Shown in pieces: positions 22,749 through 35,416 of a stretch of DNA of 64,000 nt. A program made the translations under genes and the position numbers. Position 1 is the stretch's first letter. Each line of letters opens with the position of its first letter. The DNA is taken from NCBI GenBank assembly GCA_020746105.1, contig CM036618.1, positions 17,467,001 to 17,531,000 of the forward strand. Reading direction: 5' to 3'. Source of the stretch: Trogon surrucura (taxonomy: Eukaryota > Chordata > Aves > Trogoniformes > Trogonidae). The notes under the pieces are model-generated. The model searched no databases and was not told the origin of the DNA. It saw only the letters and a program-made list of their open reading frames with translations.

Positions 22749-24899
22749 GAAGGTCTTGAAAAGCTGAAGTGGTCTTGCTGGGACTCTGCTCTGGGCCATG
22801 ATGAACTCCAGCTAGATCAGATGTGAGGCTGAAGGCCACTAAACTACCCTGTTTACTTGTGCTCTCTTTTTTCGTCTCTAAATCCTCTGGAGTGCTTCCT
22901 TTAAGAATGCATTTAAGAATACGATTCTTAAATCAATATAATCAAAATATACCTCATTATTGGCAAGGAAACTGAATTACTGCAATATCTAAGAACAAGT
23001 GCTAGCTTGGGCCTCTGGTAATTTGAGTGTGAACACACAGAACACTTGCTGGTTTTTCATTACAATAAATCATTAGCAAGTATTTGGAAACAAAATGGTA
23101 CAGCTATATCCTACCTTAGGCTGACCCTTTCTCTGATACCAAATGCATAGACCAATGTTCTCCACTAATACAATAATTCCTTTTATTGTAGAGCCATACG
23201 TAGCTTGTTGTGATTCCATTAAAATAGGAGCTTGCCAAAAAACATAATGTAGTCGTTGCCAAGGGACAAGAGATGTGCAACCTCAAAAAAAGGTGCTCAG
23301 CTTTCTCCAATTAGGAGTCCAATGGATGCATTTACATTACATAGCAAAAGAAATTACTTTCAAATACAACCCATGGCTAACCGAATAATGTTGATAATGC
23401 TACTGCTAGACGCTATATTCAGATGATACAAACAGCAGGAATCCATCTGAATAGCTAAATGTCTTACAGTCATATTTTTAACTATTTTAAAAAAACATTT
23501 ATCCCTTCTCTGCTAAAAAACCCAACCTTTTTTAGCACAATCCTCATACGTCCTAAAACTACTTACGTGTCTTGTTGACTCACGAAACCAACATTTTCCG
23601 AACTATTCAAAACAGAGTCATCATTAGTTTATACAGTACCTTAATTTAAACATTTCTGCACTCTTCTAATCAATATCTAACACCTCTCTTTCTCTGCTGT
23701 TGTAAATCAAGAAAAATGGATAATTTATTTCCAGCTTGAGAAATTCAGTGCATTACCAGGAAAATAAATCTACATGATTTCACTGGACCCTTCCATTAAA
23801 GCCCGCAACCCTTTCTCCAGAGATGTCAGCATACATATCAAACAAATGATATCAGCGAAAAATCCCTTATCAGCATGCTCAGATTTACTAGTCTAGCCTC
23901 CAAACTGCGGCAAACACAGCAATAGATTAAATGTCAGGAACAAGTTCGTCCTTACTGTTTTCCCCCCTCAGACGAGAAAACCAAGCACTGCAGGTTTATA
24001 AATTTGTCATCAGCCATAGTGAAAGGTGAGCGGTGTGAGTTCCTCGCCCAGCACTGCGGTAAATGAGCAGAAGAGGTTCTTGATGGCACACGGCTTGCAA
24101 GCAAGTGGCATTTCTTTAACGAGCCTCTGCCAGACACACACGGTGTTACACAAACACAAGCATTTCAGATACCTCGCACTCCTGCTTTGTGCATCCAGCG
24201 GAAGCTGTGAGGATCTCTAATTTATTGTCTGTCCATCTGGGGCACCAAGGAGCCCTGTTTACCACCCGGGAGGGCACAGTGACTAGATTCCCCTCACTCC
24301 ACAATCCTCCACCTTCACTCCAATATTTCTGAGTTAACTTCATTCTTGTTTCTCTGCCTACAGTGCATCCATAAGGCTCCTACTCCTCTGTGAGATGCAA
24401 CACCCCAGGGCTGAACCTCAGCAAGTGAGTGAGAACACCAGCTCTCAAACATGGCAACATCTCTTTGGAGCGGAAGGCACAGCCTTGTTCACCACCACAC
24501 TCTCTCCCTACCAGGAGGTGCCCACCGCAGTAGCTGAAAAGGCGGTCAAAAGCCCAGGTAGACCCAGGGATGCTCCAAGGCCATATTGTTAGTGTGTCTG
24601 TCTCTGGGCCATGCACAGCAACAAAAGAGGGGCCATAATGGGTAGGACAAACGACCCCAGTAGGACATGCTGTGAGGGAAAGCATGCAAGTCAGGCCACT
24701 TTCTCTGATCCATTACCCTCGAGCTGCTCCTAGAACCCACAAATATTATGTTAGAAATTTTACACAGCACAGCCCTACCCTATGGAATGTTTTCTACTGG
24801 CTGATGGATCTAGGGAATAGCAGTTCTACCTCCACTTTATCCACTGCCTTCATCACTGCCCCATGCTATCTCTTCTCCGTCCTGGAAAATGAACATTAA
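22749..24899. other. Unique sequence, no gene seen
   Basis: No repeat was recognised, though the left end of the ancient LINE at 24900-26210 may extend back into about 24400-24900 beyond my ability to align it. Open frames here lack protein signature. Confidence 0.5.
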
Positions 24900-26210
24900 A
24901 CCTTGCCTTCTCCTTTCCATTTGTTAGCCAGCTTTCATCCCTAACAGGACTTTCCTCCACTAAGCAAGGAAGTCGCTTATTTCCTTGAGAAACATCTGGT
25001 GCTCATCCAAGTATACATCCAAACAAATACATGACATCTACTGGATTCCTTTTATCCACATGCTTCCTGACACCTTTCAAAAATACAGCAGGATGCTGGG
25101 GCACGATTCCCTTCCCAGAAAGCCTAACAACTGCTTCTCAACTCAGAAGGAGTACTCAGAAAACTTCTTTATTATGAAGTCCACCATCTTACAGGGGGTG
25201 GAAGTCAGGTTCACTGGTTCATGATTCCCATGAGTCCCTCTACAGTTTCTTGGGTTGTTGAGAATTACACTGGCAGTTCACCAGTTATCCAATACGGTGG
25301 CGGTTTGCAGACAGAGACGTTACAAAGCTTGGCCAGCACTATCTAATTCACATATTTGATTCAATACTTCTCATATATTTCCTTCACACTGATTTCACTC
25401 CTCTGACTCATGGGCCCTGAGGAATGTATCCAATGTGGGAATGTGTTGAACATCATTAGCAATGAGTTCATCAAGAATTCAATGAGCTGTTCTGCTATGC
25501 CTCACTGTCCCTAAAGTCCCATTTATCAGTGAGGTCCCTTTTATATTTTCCCACTAATTCCTTACCTTTCTTTAGATACACCTAAAGAAATTTTTACTCT
25601 TGGATTGAGCATCTTTTCTGAGGTGTTTCCCAAATTCATTTTTTGGCCCTCTTACTTTCCTGTTTACATTCAATCTCACATGTTTTACGGACTTTGCCAT
25701 TACTCTTATTTGGAAAATAGTTCTGTTCTTCTTGGACACTCAGTTTCTTCTGAGAGTCATCCTGACTTTTTATTGACCATGTCGTGCTTTATTGGACTAC
25801 TTTGTTTTCTTTTTCATTTCTGGCACACATTTCACCTGGGCTTCTAGCTTTTCAGAATGTTTTTATTAGCTTGTTCTGTGTGGGTTGTTTGACTAATTAC
25901 TGCCTTTTAATGTTGCTCCCTGTTTCTGAATTTAACATCTGCATGCTGGATTAATTTGTCCTGCTCTCTCACACCACAGTGTTAAAACTATTTGTATTGT
26001 GGTTGCCGCTATAATTATTTCTCCCACTAACGACTCCCACGTAAGACCCTGTGTACCACTGAAGACCAAATCTAGGCTGACGGCTTTCCTTGTGCATACT
26101 ACAACCAGCTGTTGGAGAAAGCTGTTGTTTTACACCCGAAGGCTTTATTTCTGCACCTTCTTCTCATGAGCCACTGACCCAGTCTACAAGGCATCTTAGT
26201 TCTTCATCTT
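24900..26210 (-). mobile_element. Ancient CR1-like LINE relic (ORF2 remnants)
   Basis: Nucleotide similarity to the younger CR1s is not obvious, but the minus-strand translation keeps ORF2 blocks in the right order. At about 26205-26160 LVDWVSGS precedes the endonuclease end. At 26141-26050, NNSFLQQLVV, then TRKAVSLDLVFSG, matches the CR1 block seen here at 2330-2400. At 25290-25262 comes DNW-TASVI. At 25214-25163, VNLTSTPCKMVDFIIKKF matches the RT block PVSLTSTPGKI. At about 25060-25010, KRNPVDVMYLFGCILG matches the RT block that carries the first catalytic Asp, here lost. Spacing (about 900 bp then 155 bp) is close to the 1475-4640 element (about 960 and 180 bp). Stops and indels are everywhere. 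Both ends are uncertain. Confidence 0.8.
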
Positions 26211-29189
26211 ATTTTTTGAGGCCTCTAGCACTGGTGTAAAATCACTTCCAAATTGTGTCCTTGCTCTGTCACTTATTATGGCACACACACAATAATCTGT
26301 CTCCTTTATTGGCAACAATTATGCTGTTTATATCCCTTCTGGTCTCCTCAGAGGTGCATTCAGAGGAAGACGGCTCTCTCTATCTTGGAGCTCATGTCAG
26401 TCTGGATTCTTCTGAACAACAGAGCTCATTAACATGAAAAGAAGAAACAGGACGTACACTAATTATTCCCTTCTTTGGTTTTGCCAATGCACCTGTCTTC
26501 TTTGTCGACTGTTAGATTACAGGACAAAACATCACAGAGTAACACCAGTTTATAAAAAAATATAAAAATAATAGCAAATATTCCCTCCTGCCTGTCCAAA
26601 AATCTAAGCACTCTCATCTGAGCATTCATCAGATGTGTTTACACCAGACCCCGGTGTCATTCAGCTGAATACAGGGCTGTTTTTTTCATGATGAGTGTCC
26701 TTGAAATTTTTCTCATATTGTTTTCCAGTGAAAAATAATTAGTTGACTACGTATAAATTTCTCCTAAAGAAAAGCCTCAGCCAGAAATTTCATGATGGGG
26801 GAAAAATTGTTTCCCAACCAGCTCTAATGTTTACTACGTTACAGGCAGAGCCTTCATTTAAAATTTCTCCCTGAGGCATTGTAAATAATAGCATCACACA
26901 CTGCTCCAATTTTTTAGCTCCAGAAATTCAAGACACACAAATGGCAGAGGCAGTGGCCTTTGTGGATGCTAAGATTTGCTTCCCTGTAAGACTTAGTTAT
27001 TACCAGGTATTCTCAGCAAGATGCTGTCACTGTACCATGCAATTATATGACTTTATGGTGAGAGCAGACTCATTTACAAGAGCATATGGAAAATACATCA
27101 GCAGGTCAATTAACTTGAGGATGCTTTTGATTAAAACACTGAAGCTGGCATGACAGTTCTTGAGCCTTTGAGATTATCCATGTTTCATAAATATCAGACC
27201 ACAAACATTTTCTGACAGATTCTGTTCCAGCTTGGTAATACCCTCCATAAATCTGTGCCTGAACTTCAGCATGCACCAAGATCTTGAAATCTGACAGCAA
27301 GGACTGGGAAAACCACAAGAGTTTAGGCAGAAGACCCACTGAATTTCAGGAAGGTCTCCAAACACAGGATATCCCATGCTCCAGACAATACCACGTATTT
27401 CTGCATCATCTTTTGCCCTCATGTGCCTCATGTACCTGATGCTGTGGCAACTTTTTTAGTTCTCACATAGCCTAAGCTCTTTTCTCTGGTCTTAGATCCC
27501 TGCTTTAATAGAAAACACATAAAATAAATGGTTGGGAGAAAATACTGCTACGAATATTATTAAATAAATGAAAATGTATTATTTAGTTACAAATAATGTC
27601 ACTTAATGTTCTAAATAGCTATTTGGTAGAGATGAAGCTACATTGCACAAAGAATAAATTAATTTTTTGCCTCCTGATGTATCTGTAATATATAGAGGAC
27701 AAATTCACATTCCTGAAGTAACTGACATTTAAGCAGAAGGAAGGTTATGCTTATAGAGACTGTCATTACTTAATACAAGAAATTCTAAGATATTTGTTAG
27801 CAGCGGGGGAAAAAAAATAAATCCCTTCTTGATTAATTCATAGAAAAAATTCACATGAAAATTTGTCTCAGAAAATTTCAGGTTTTTCCATACCAAGGAA
27901 AAGTAAAGACAAAACCACCCATTTTGCTTTTAAAGTTTCTATTTTTCTATCACCTGAATTCAGTCCAGAACCAGCTGGGGTAAAGATGGAATATGAAAGG
28001 AGTAAGAATGACACTTCACAAGTTTTAGAAGATGCAGGGGCTTTGCCTTTTTTTTTTTTTCCCAACATTTGTAATAGCTGTGAGGTCTTCTGCTTTTGCA
28101 CTCGGTCTAAAACCCTTGCCTGCAGAATTTTGCTTCCATCTCCATTGAAGTGGGAGCTGCCTTGGGAGGAGAAGCTCTGGCTTCCCTGGGGCTCTGTGCA
28201 CACAGAGCCTGCCCCTCTCCGGGGGCTGGTGAGGAAGAGGAGAGAGGTCAGGGAGGAAGAAGTCCTGTCTGCCTCATGTTCAGCTGTGGGAGCCTGGCAG
28301 AGGCGAGGAGCTGGCCGGCAGCTGGCTTGGGCTCTGGGCTGCTCCAGTTCCTGTTCTCTCACTCCCTGTGCAGCACTTCTAACTAGTTAAATCTGAGCAT
28401 TTCAAGGTTAGTGTTGGCCCTAAACCAGGGAAAATAAACAAAGAAATCTGACCGGATGCTTTAACCTTCAGTTTGTGGCTGGTTTATGCCAGAGAAAGAA
28501 GAAGCTGCTGTCACTTTCAAGAGGAAGCATGAGCACCAAATTAAGCAAGCTTCTGTCTCACTATCTAGCTGTCACCTGGCATTTATTAATAACAGAAAAG
28601 TCTGTTGTGTTATGAGATTTTTTTTCCCAGGAGTCTGGCCAGTTGGTTGGTAGCAGTTCCAGTTGCAGAAGTGTCTTTCACTTGCCAGCTAGATTAGCTC
28701 CTTCCCTGCATTTCTGGGCATCCACACAAGTTTATCTGACCGAGAACTTGACTACATCGATGCAGATGTTGGCATTAGTCGGTGACATGGTCCGACAGCC
28801 CCACCAAGCACCCAGGCTCTGTGCAGCTGGCAGCACCTTGCTGAGGCCAGCAAAGGTTCTCACCTGCCAGAGGCAAGAGGGTGCTTCCTAACCATTCTTC
28901 TCCAGAAGATGCCCCCCAAAGCAGAGCACCAGTGTGTCTGTGCAGTTTGGTGGAGCCATGCAGCACCATTGCATGAAACCTCACAATGAGCTTTTGCATT
29001 TATAGGAGCAGGCAGTCTCAGGCTGTGGGCCACTCCAAGTGGTTGCTAAGGTGCCATTTTTCCAGACTAAAAAAGTGAAGAGCTTTCTGGGTTGAGAAGC
29101 AAAAGCTGCTTTATCATGAGAATCAGTGTCCTGGAAACTGCCCCATCATAACCAGATAATATGAAATTCACTCTTGAGATTCTCCCCTT
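26211..29189. other. Unique sequence, no gene seen
   Basis: The start may include the decayed 5' part of the ancient LINE. The rest is AT-rich unique DNA. A 175-codon open frame at 27863-28390 has an equally open opposite strand and no domain. Confidence 0.5.
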
Positions 29190-29272
29190 GTGATACAGAT
29201 ATGTTGACACTAACACGGACTAGATTTGGACTAGATTATTATTGTAGTCCCTTCCAACTGAAATAGCCTATT
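29190..29272 (+). mobile_element. CR1 extreme 3' end
   Basis: GACTAGATTTGGACTAGATT, then GTAGTCCCTTCCAACTGAAA, is the CR1 ending just before its tail. There is a small duplication of GGACTAGATT. The tail continues straight into the ATTCT microsatellite. Confidence 0.82.
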
Positions 29273-29345
29273 TCTATTCTATTCTATTCTATTCTATTCT
29301 ATTCTATTCTATTCTATTCTATTCTATTCTATTCTATTCTATTAC
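29273..29345. repeat. (ATTCT)n microsatellite, about 14 units
   Basis: A nearly perfect pentanucleotide array about 70 bp long, followed by TTTTA-type degenerate repeats to about 29363. It begins exactly where the CR1 tail should start, so it most likely grew from the ATTCTATG tail. Confidence 0.97.
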
Positions 29346-31186
29346 TTTATTTTATTTTATTCTGTTCAACATTCAGTTTCATCAAGGGATGAAAGGCCTG
29401 AAATGCATACCAATACAACCGAGCCATTTCTGACTCCTTTGGCACCATTAAGACGTAAAATTGAGGATCTCTCTGGAAAAAGTGGGTTTCCTCATAGGAA
29501 ATTTATTTGATGGGTCAGTGACTTGGTGTTAGAGAGATACCAGGTATCTGCTTATCCACTTTTACTTGGAGTGGAGCAGCAAGCAACCCTGTATATCCTG
29601 CTGCTCCCTGGTGCCCCACAAGCCTACAAAGAGCAGGCAAAACCAGATGTCATCAGGTACTCCAGGTCAGAGCCTTCTCCCTGCCTCGCATTCGCGTACT
29701 GTTCTGCATTGCAAGGGCACAGCAGCAGGGTCTACCCCATACAGACCAAGGGTTTCTCCTCTCATGGACACCATCAGGCCATTCCTGGAGTGAGATGCCT
29801 CACAGCATGGAGTAGGGGGCAGACTCGAACTCTGCATGCCTATCTGGATGGAGGCACAAGTGTTTTTACCCACCAGGCATTTACTGGTTCAACCTGCTTG
29901 CTGCCAGGGAGGCAAACTGAAGTAATGCCCAGAAGACCACATGGAGGAACTCAGCTGCCCAGAGAGCAACACCTGAGAAGCCAGGGGTGCAGGTCTCACC
30001 ACGTCTCACCAAAGAGCTTTCTGAGAATATTTACAGGAGTAAGGTCCAATGGAGCCAGGACAGCTTTTTACATGGGAAATCATGACTGGAGGACGTGCAA
30101 AGTTAGCTCTCAGCTCTCATTTTTAACCTGATGCAGACACATGAATGCCCTTTGCACTGTCTTAAAGTCTCCCTTTTCCAAGTACACTTAAAACATAACA
30201 GTTATTTAGTTTTGATGAACTGGTCTGAGCTGATTATGCTTTCTTATCAATGACTGAGAAGCAAGTTTTGTGTATTTTTATGTGTACATAGCACAAAATA
30301 TTATCAAACAGAAGTAGGTGTATAGATGCTATTTGTGATGTGTACCAGTTGGCTCTGCTGCCGCTCAAATGCAAGGTGTCTTCATAAAGGTTATGTATGT
30401 AACAGTTTGAAAGCAGAAATGTGATGTTTAAAGGTGAAAACAGGCGTGAAACAGCCGGGTGGATTTTGAAACAGCATCTGAGTTAAGTTTTTCTGAGACA
30501 TGAGAAGGAATATTAATTGGCTTAAAATACAGTTTAGTTTTTTAAAAGGAGAAACATATTGAAAGACTTCTCATAATATCGTGAGTTGGGACAAATTTTC
30601 AAAACCACAGAATACCAAGTTTGATCTTCAGAGCATATATATGGATACAATTAAGAAAATGCACTTGCATTTGAGCAGTAAGCACAACGGTGCTGAATCT
30701 GCTTCCCTGTAAAGGCGTTTATCTGTGCACTGGCTTGCACAATTTACAGGTAAGTATAGGGAGCCTCTTCTTTAAACACTACTATTTTCAACAACATATT
30801 TCTTCTTTCAGAGCCTAAGGTCTATTTTCAAAAGTGATCTAAACATCTCCAAGGCTAACTGCACGATAGTGTGACTTGAATGCTGATCAGTCTGTCTCCC
30901 CTTTCAAAGCAGGGCATGGGCACTTCCAAATATCCTGTTCTTACTCTCCATTGACTTGCATTCTTTCCACTCTCCATTCTTGGCAGTCCGAGGCTTTTGT
31001 AGATATATGAGTCAGTTCCACAGAACTGAAAACGTGAGACTTGTTCTCTGCAAGCTAGTAAACACAAGGGTTGTCTTACGCCCACAAATTACACCCTAGA
31101 TTTCGGTGAAAGTAACAGGAGTGTGCCAGTGTTCCTCCAATAATTACTCTAGCCAGAGTAGGGCTTAAGAATTACTGCCTTGGTCA
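29346..31186. other. Unique sequence, no gene seen
   Basis: A 202-codon open frame (29523-30131, plus) shows no domain and looks like chance. An isolated strong donor-like site at 30750 is listed separately. Confidence 0.5.
30746..30757 (+). other. Orphan strong 5' splice-site-like sequence
   Basis: ACAG followed by GTAAGTAT (GT at 30750-30751) is an essentially perfect U1 match. The best upstream acceptor-like AGs (about 30684 and 30714) have weak pyrimidine tracts, so no exon can be defined. It could be the donor of a first exon. Confidence 0.2.
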
Positions 31187-31940
31187 CGTCTTGGTTTGAG
31201 TCAGAACAGAACCAATCCTCCATTTACTGATTTTACTTTTCAGCTAAGTCTCTTCTAAGTGACTACACTTTCTGAAGTTTATGGCATATTTTCTCAGACA
31301 GTGTCTGCTCCTGGAGGTTATAGTGCTTGATGTTTATAGCTACTATGAGGGATTGGCATGGAGAAAGTCCCCTGCTTATACTTGCTCCTATAGAAACCAA
31401 GGTCACTGCTAAGTCTTGTGTGTCATGTTGAAGTGCCGTAAGTAAAAAGGTCGCACTTGCAGGGACATGTGACCCAAACCTGACCAACAAAATATTCCAT
31501 TCCACATACATAGTACTCAGTAGAAAGATGAAGAATCACACGGGTCAAGCACTTCTTCTATGGGCAGCATTCGAAGAGGACTCTGTTCTTCTGCCCTCGA
31601 TCCCAACCCGTGTATTCCTGAATCTGGCTCCTGAACGCAGTTCCCATCTGCTGCTAAGGCCAGCCTGGGACATCTCCAGTGTCTGCTCTGCGCGTTTAGC
31701 GGTGATGTGAGCATTACTGAGGGAGTTCAATATTGGGTTTGTATATATTTGTATATATTTTGTTATTTTCTTATTAATAGTATTATCTTTTCTTTTTATT
31801 GTTATTGTTTCATTAAAGTTGTTTTAGGGATTTGCCAACCCATAAGCCTCTCTCCTTTTTCCTCCTTCTCTTTTTACCCTTTTGGGAAGGGAGAGGGTCT
31901 GTCATTCGTTTAATGGCCAGCCCAGCCCTAAACTGTGACA
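31187..31940 (+). mobile_element. Solo LTR of an avian endogenous retrovirus (family B)
   Basis: A 754-bp unit begins CGTCTTGGTTTGAGTCAGAA (the first T of TG changed to C) and ends CCCTAAACTGTGACA, a loose inverted match to its start. It has AAATATTCCATTCCACATAC in the middle, a TTTGTATATA-rich segment (31738-31760) and the ATTAAA polyadenylation signal (31812-31817), so it lies in plus orientation. No internal viral genes and no clear target duplication were found. The ATATTCCAT-CCA block is shared with family A, which suggests related parents. Assignment to the ERVL group is from general memory of bird LTRs and is not proven here. Confidence 0.78.
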
Positions 31941-32884
31941 GCTTGTCACCATAGTTGGTGTATAATCCTTATAGTTTTTGTATGGCTACGTAAATAACTG
32001 CAGGGGAAAAAAACAAGCAAACAAAGAACAACTGCTTCAGTGCCTCCCAGATTGGCTGATGGAACAACTGATACTGAGAAATAGAAGATGTAACTGTTGA
32101 TGATCCAAGGCACATTATAAACGTAGACTGCAATAAGGGGGGGGGAAATTGAAAAGATCACCTCTTGTATAGGTGGAAATTATAAAGGCAATCTAGAAAG
32201 GAACTACTGTGTTTATATAGCTGTACATGTCTCATATGCAAGCTGGAGTGAGAAAAAATTGTGGCATCCAGCTCTGAGTTTAACACTGCAGGACATGGAG
32301 GAGCGCCCTGGAGGTACAAGAGCACTGCATGTCCCAGCCGAAAAAGAAAACTTCAGCAAGGGTGGGTCAGATCTGTGAAGAAGAGTTTGCCAGTAATAAC
32401 TTCCCAGGAACTTCAAGTAATTTATCTCAGCTCAGTGACAGGTTTATTCGTTTATAGCGTGTTAGAAACAAGGTGTGCTTGACAAACAATCAGAAAAATT
32501 CCTTCATCTCTTAAGCTTTACATATACGTGTCTGCCCTGTGCTGCTTTCAGAAAATAACCAAGATAGACATTTTATCTGGGGAACGACACATTTTCTTGC
32601 ATGTGGAGGTATGTCAGGCTTCCATTTATCATAGTGTAAACAACACAGAAAACGCATCTGAAAGTCACTGCTTTCAGATGAGGATCTCTGCTATCTGCCA
32701 GGCAGCAATTTAAAAAAGATTGAAAACTGGCAGGTCTCATCACTGGTGAATACTGGACCAATATACTGGGGCTACTTTAGGGGTTTCTTTCTTATTTGTA
32801 TTTCAAGTTTTGCACTTTAAGCAATCATTTCACTGAAAGCACGTCTTATTTATCGGATGCAAGCAAATGTTCACAGCTAAAATA
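31941..32884. other. Unique sequence, no gene seen
   Basis: A G run (32138-32146) and otherwise unremarkable AT-leaning sequence. No exon was recognised. Confidence 0.55.
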
Positions 32885-34260
32885 TCACAGAAACACTGAA
32901 GAGCTGAGGTTGGCAGGGACTTCCTGAGATCAGCTGGTCAGACTCCCCAGCTCAACAAGAATCAGCTAGAGCAGGTTTCCCAGGATTGTCTCCAGTTGGT
33001 GTTTGGATGTCTCCAAGGATCGAGATTCCACAACCTCTCTTGAGCAGCTTTGTGCCAATGTCTGATCACTCTCATGGAAAAGAAGTGTTTTCATCTGTTT
33101 TAATTTTTTTTAAATTTGTGCCCAGTGCCTCTTGCCCTGTCAATGGGCACTACTGAGAAAAGTCCAGCTTCCTCTTCTTCACTCCCTCTCATCAAGTATT
33201 TATGCCCTCCCTGAGCCTTTTCTTCTCTAGGCTGAACAGTCCCAGCTCCCTCAGCCTTTCCTCATAGAAAAGATGCTCCAGCCTCTTCATCATCTTCATG
33301 GGTCTGTGCTGGAAACGCTCCAATATGTTCATGTCTCTTTTGTACTGGGGAGCCTAGAAGTAGACCCAGCACTCCTGACATGTCCTCACCAGTGCTGAGC
33401 AGAGAGGAAGGGTCCCCTCACTTGCCTTGCTGGTAACACGCTTCCTAACGCATCCCAGGAGGCCCTTGGCCTTTGCCACAATGGTGCATTACTGGGTCAT
33501 GGGCAGCTTGTTGTCTACCAGGAACCCCAGGTCCTTTTCTGTGGAACTACTTTCCAGCTGGTCAGCCTCCAGCATGGACTGGTGCAAGACTTGGCATTTC
33601 CCCTTGTTCACAAGATTCCTCTCTACACAGTTCTTCAGCATGTTGAGGTCCCTCTGGATGGCACCACAACAATCTGGTGTATCCCTCAGATTTGTATTAT
33701 CAGCAAAGTTGCTGAGGGTGAGCTCTGTCCCATCTCACAGGTCATTAATAAAGATGTTAAGCAGCACCTGCCCCAGTATTGAGCCCTGTGGTCCACCACT
33801 AGCAACTGCCTCCAGCTGAACTTTGTGCATCTGATCACTCATCTCTGGGCGCGGTCTTTCAGCCAGATTTCAATCTGCCTCACTGCCCACCTGTGTAATC
33901 TGCACTTGGTCAGTTTGTCTATGAGGATGTCAAGAACCTTACCAAAGTCACAGTAAACAGGATTCACTGATCTCTCCTCATCCCCCAGGAGAGTCATCTC
34001 ATCATAGAAGACTGTTCGGTCGGTCACATGATTTCCCCTTTGTAAATTCATGCTGGCTACTCCTGACAACCTTCTTGTCCTTCATACCTTTGGAAATACT
34101 AGTTTCCAGGAGCATTTTCTCCTTCACCATTTCAAGGACTGAGGTGAGGCTGACTGTAGTTCTCTGGACCTTTCTTCTTGCCCTTCTTGAAGGTAGGAGT
34201 GGTATTTGCTCTCTTCCAGTCTTCAGGAACTTCTTCCAATCACCATGGTGGCACGGCTGT
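32885..34260 (-). mobile_element. CR1 LINE, 1.4 kb, RT to 3' end, inactive
   Basis: Sense (minus) order runs from about 34260 to 32885. It covers the RT start (HGDWKKFLKTGR, about 34240), HEFTKGKSCD (about 34020), VYCDFGKVLDI (about 33950), NIFIND, the catalytic box as NFADN (about 33690), NLVNKGKCQVLH (about 33600), the C-terminal [20 protein letters not shown] (about 33290-33230), then a 3' UTR ending GGAAGTCCCTGCCAACCTCA with a decayed tail. Frameshifts and stops break it many times. Its 3' end (GGAAGTCCCTGCCAACC) differs from the other copies, so it is a separate and older subfamily. It is truncated within the RT at its 5' end. Confidence 0.93.
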
Positions 34261-35296
34261 GCGAGATGGAAGTTAAAATCTGGACCTGTTGCAACCCTGA
34301 AACCCCTGGATACATCACACATCACCTTGGGAAAGGAAGAGAAAGGGTTGTCTTTTCAGCAAATGGTGTCTATCTCACTCCATTTATTGCCCTGGCTTGT
34401 TAGTTGTGGAAATCTACCATTTTGATTGGAAATATTTCAGGTTTTGATATTTCTCGCAAAAGCTATAATTTTCTCTAACAACACCTTTTTTTCCAAACCA
34501 ACTGTATCACAAAAGCTATTCTGACAACAGAGAGATTCTACACTGCAGGGATGCTCTGAAATCAGAAGAAAAACACATTAGCACCAGTGGGACCATCAGC
34601 AATGACTAAAGTCCATTCATTGCTTTACTGTTCACCCCTTCAATACCAACAGCCTACTGAGAGCAGCAGGGCCCAGCAGGAGGATAGACTGCCGGCTCCA
34701 TCGGATGTTTTCTTCTTCTACTCTGCGTAACACCAAAATGCTGAAATACCATCCATTCTGTCTGACACTCCCACCTGTCCCACACAAGGGTTGAGTGACC
34801 CTCTGAGAACGGTGGGAGACAAGAAGGCACCTGCTCACCCCACATCCATCAGGCTCCGGGGGTAGGGAGAGGTGTGGGAAGCATGGACAATTCTCTGTCA
34901 TGGGAAAAAGAGCAAAGGTCTACCAGAGCAGGCATAAATATGCTTGTCATCACTTTTCTACTGTATGGAAAAGGAATTCAGGCCTTAGAAAAGGCACTTC
35001 TAATATATGCATTATTAATAGAAAGCTAGCATACAGTAATACCACTTTCTGCTACAACTGTTGTCTGCGGATGGAGGAAAGAAGGCCACCAGAGAGGTAT
35101 GAGTGATTATTATAAACTCATGAATAATTATGGTTTTCATCTGAAAATTGCACACTCCTCTCCCAACACAGACATAATCCAAATGCACAAACTCACAGAG
35201 AATCCATGTTCAGATGCTTATATTTAGATTTTATATTTTATTTAGATTTATATTTATTTATTTTATTTATTCAGATGCTTCAGTTGCTTTTATTTA
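34261..35296. other. Unique sequence with a TTTA-rich patch
   Basis: No gene was recognised. 35221-35275 is a TTTAGATT/TTTA-rich low-complexity patch just upstream of the next CR1. Confidence 0.6.
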
Positions 35297-35416
35297 AAAG
35301 GCGTGTAGACGGGGTGCTTAGGGACATGGTTTATTGGTGGAGTTGGCAGTGTCAGGTTTATGGCTGGACTTGATTATCTTAAAGAGTTTTTTCCACACTA
35401 AATGATTCTATGATTT
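35297..35416 (+). mobile_element. CR1 3' end, about 120 bp
   Basis: AAGGCGTGTAGACGGGGTGC, TTAGGGACATGG, GGTTTATGGCTGGACTTGAT and a tail of AATGATTCTATGATT match the CR1 subfamily that ends in ...GACTTGATGATCTTAAAGG. It is related to the copy at 48825-49260. Confidence 0.9.

Noticed and set aside
27863..28390. 175-codon open frame with an open opposite strand
   Set aside because: Both strands open over the same interval points to stop-poor composition rather than coding. No family signature.
29273..29345. Regular repeat array that could suggest CRISPR or satellite
   Set aside because: Pentanucleotide units with no spacers; it is a microsatellite attached to a CR1 tail.
29523..30131. 202-codon plus-strand open frame
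   Set aside because: No domain, low-complexity or membrane signature and no splice context. Open frames of this length occur by chance in 64 kb at this base composition.
33427..33819. 130-codon plus-strand open frame
   Set aside because: It is the antisense of the CR1 reverse transcriptase at 32885-34260.
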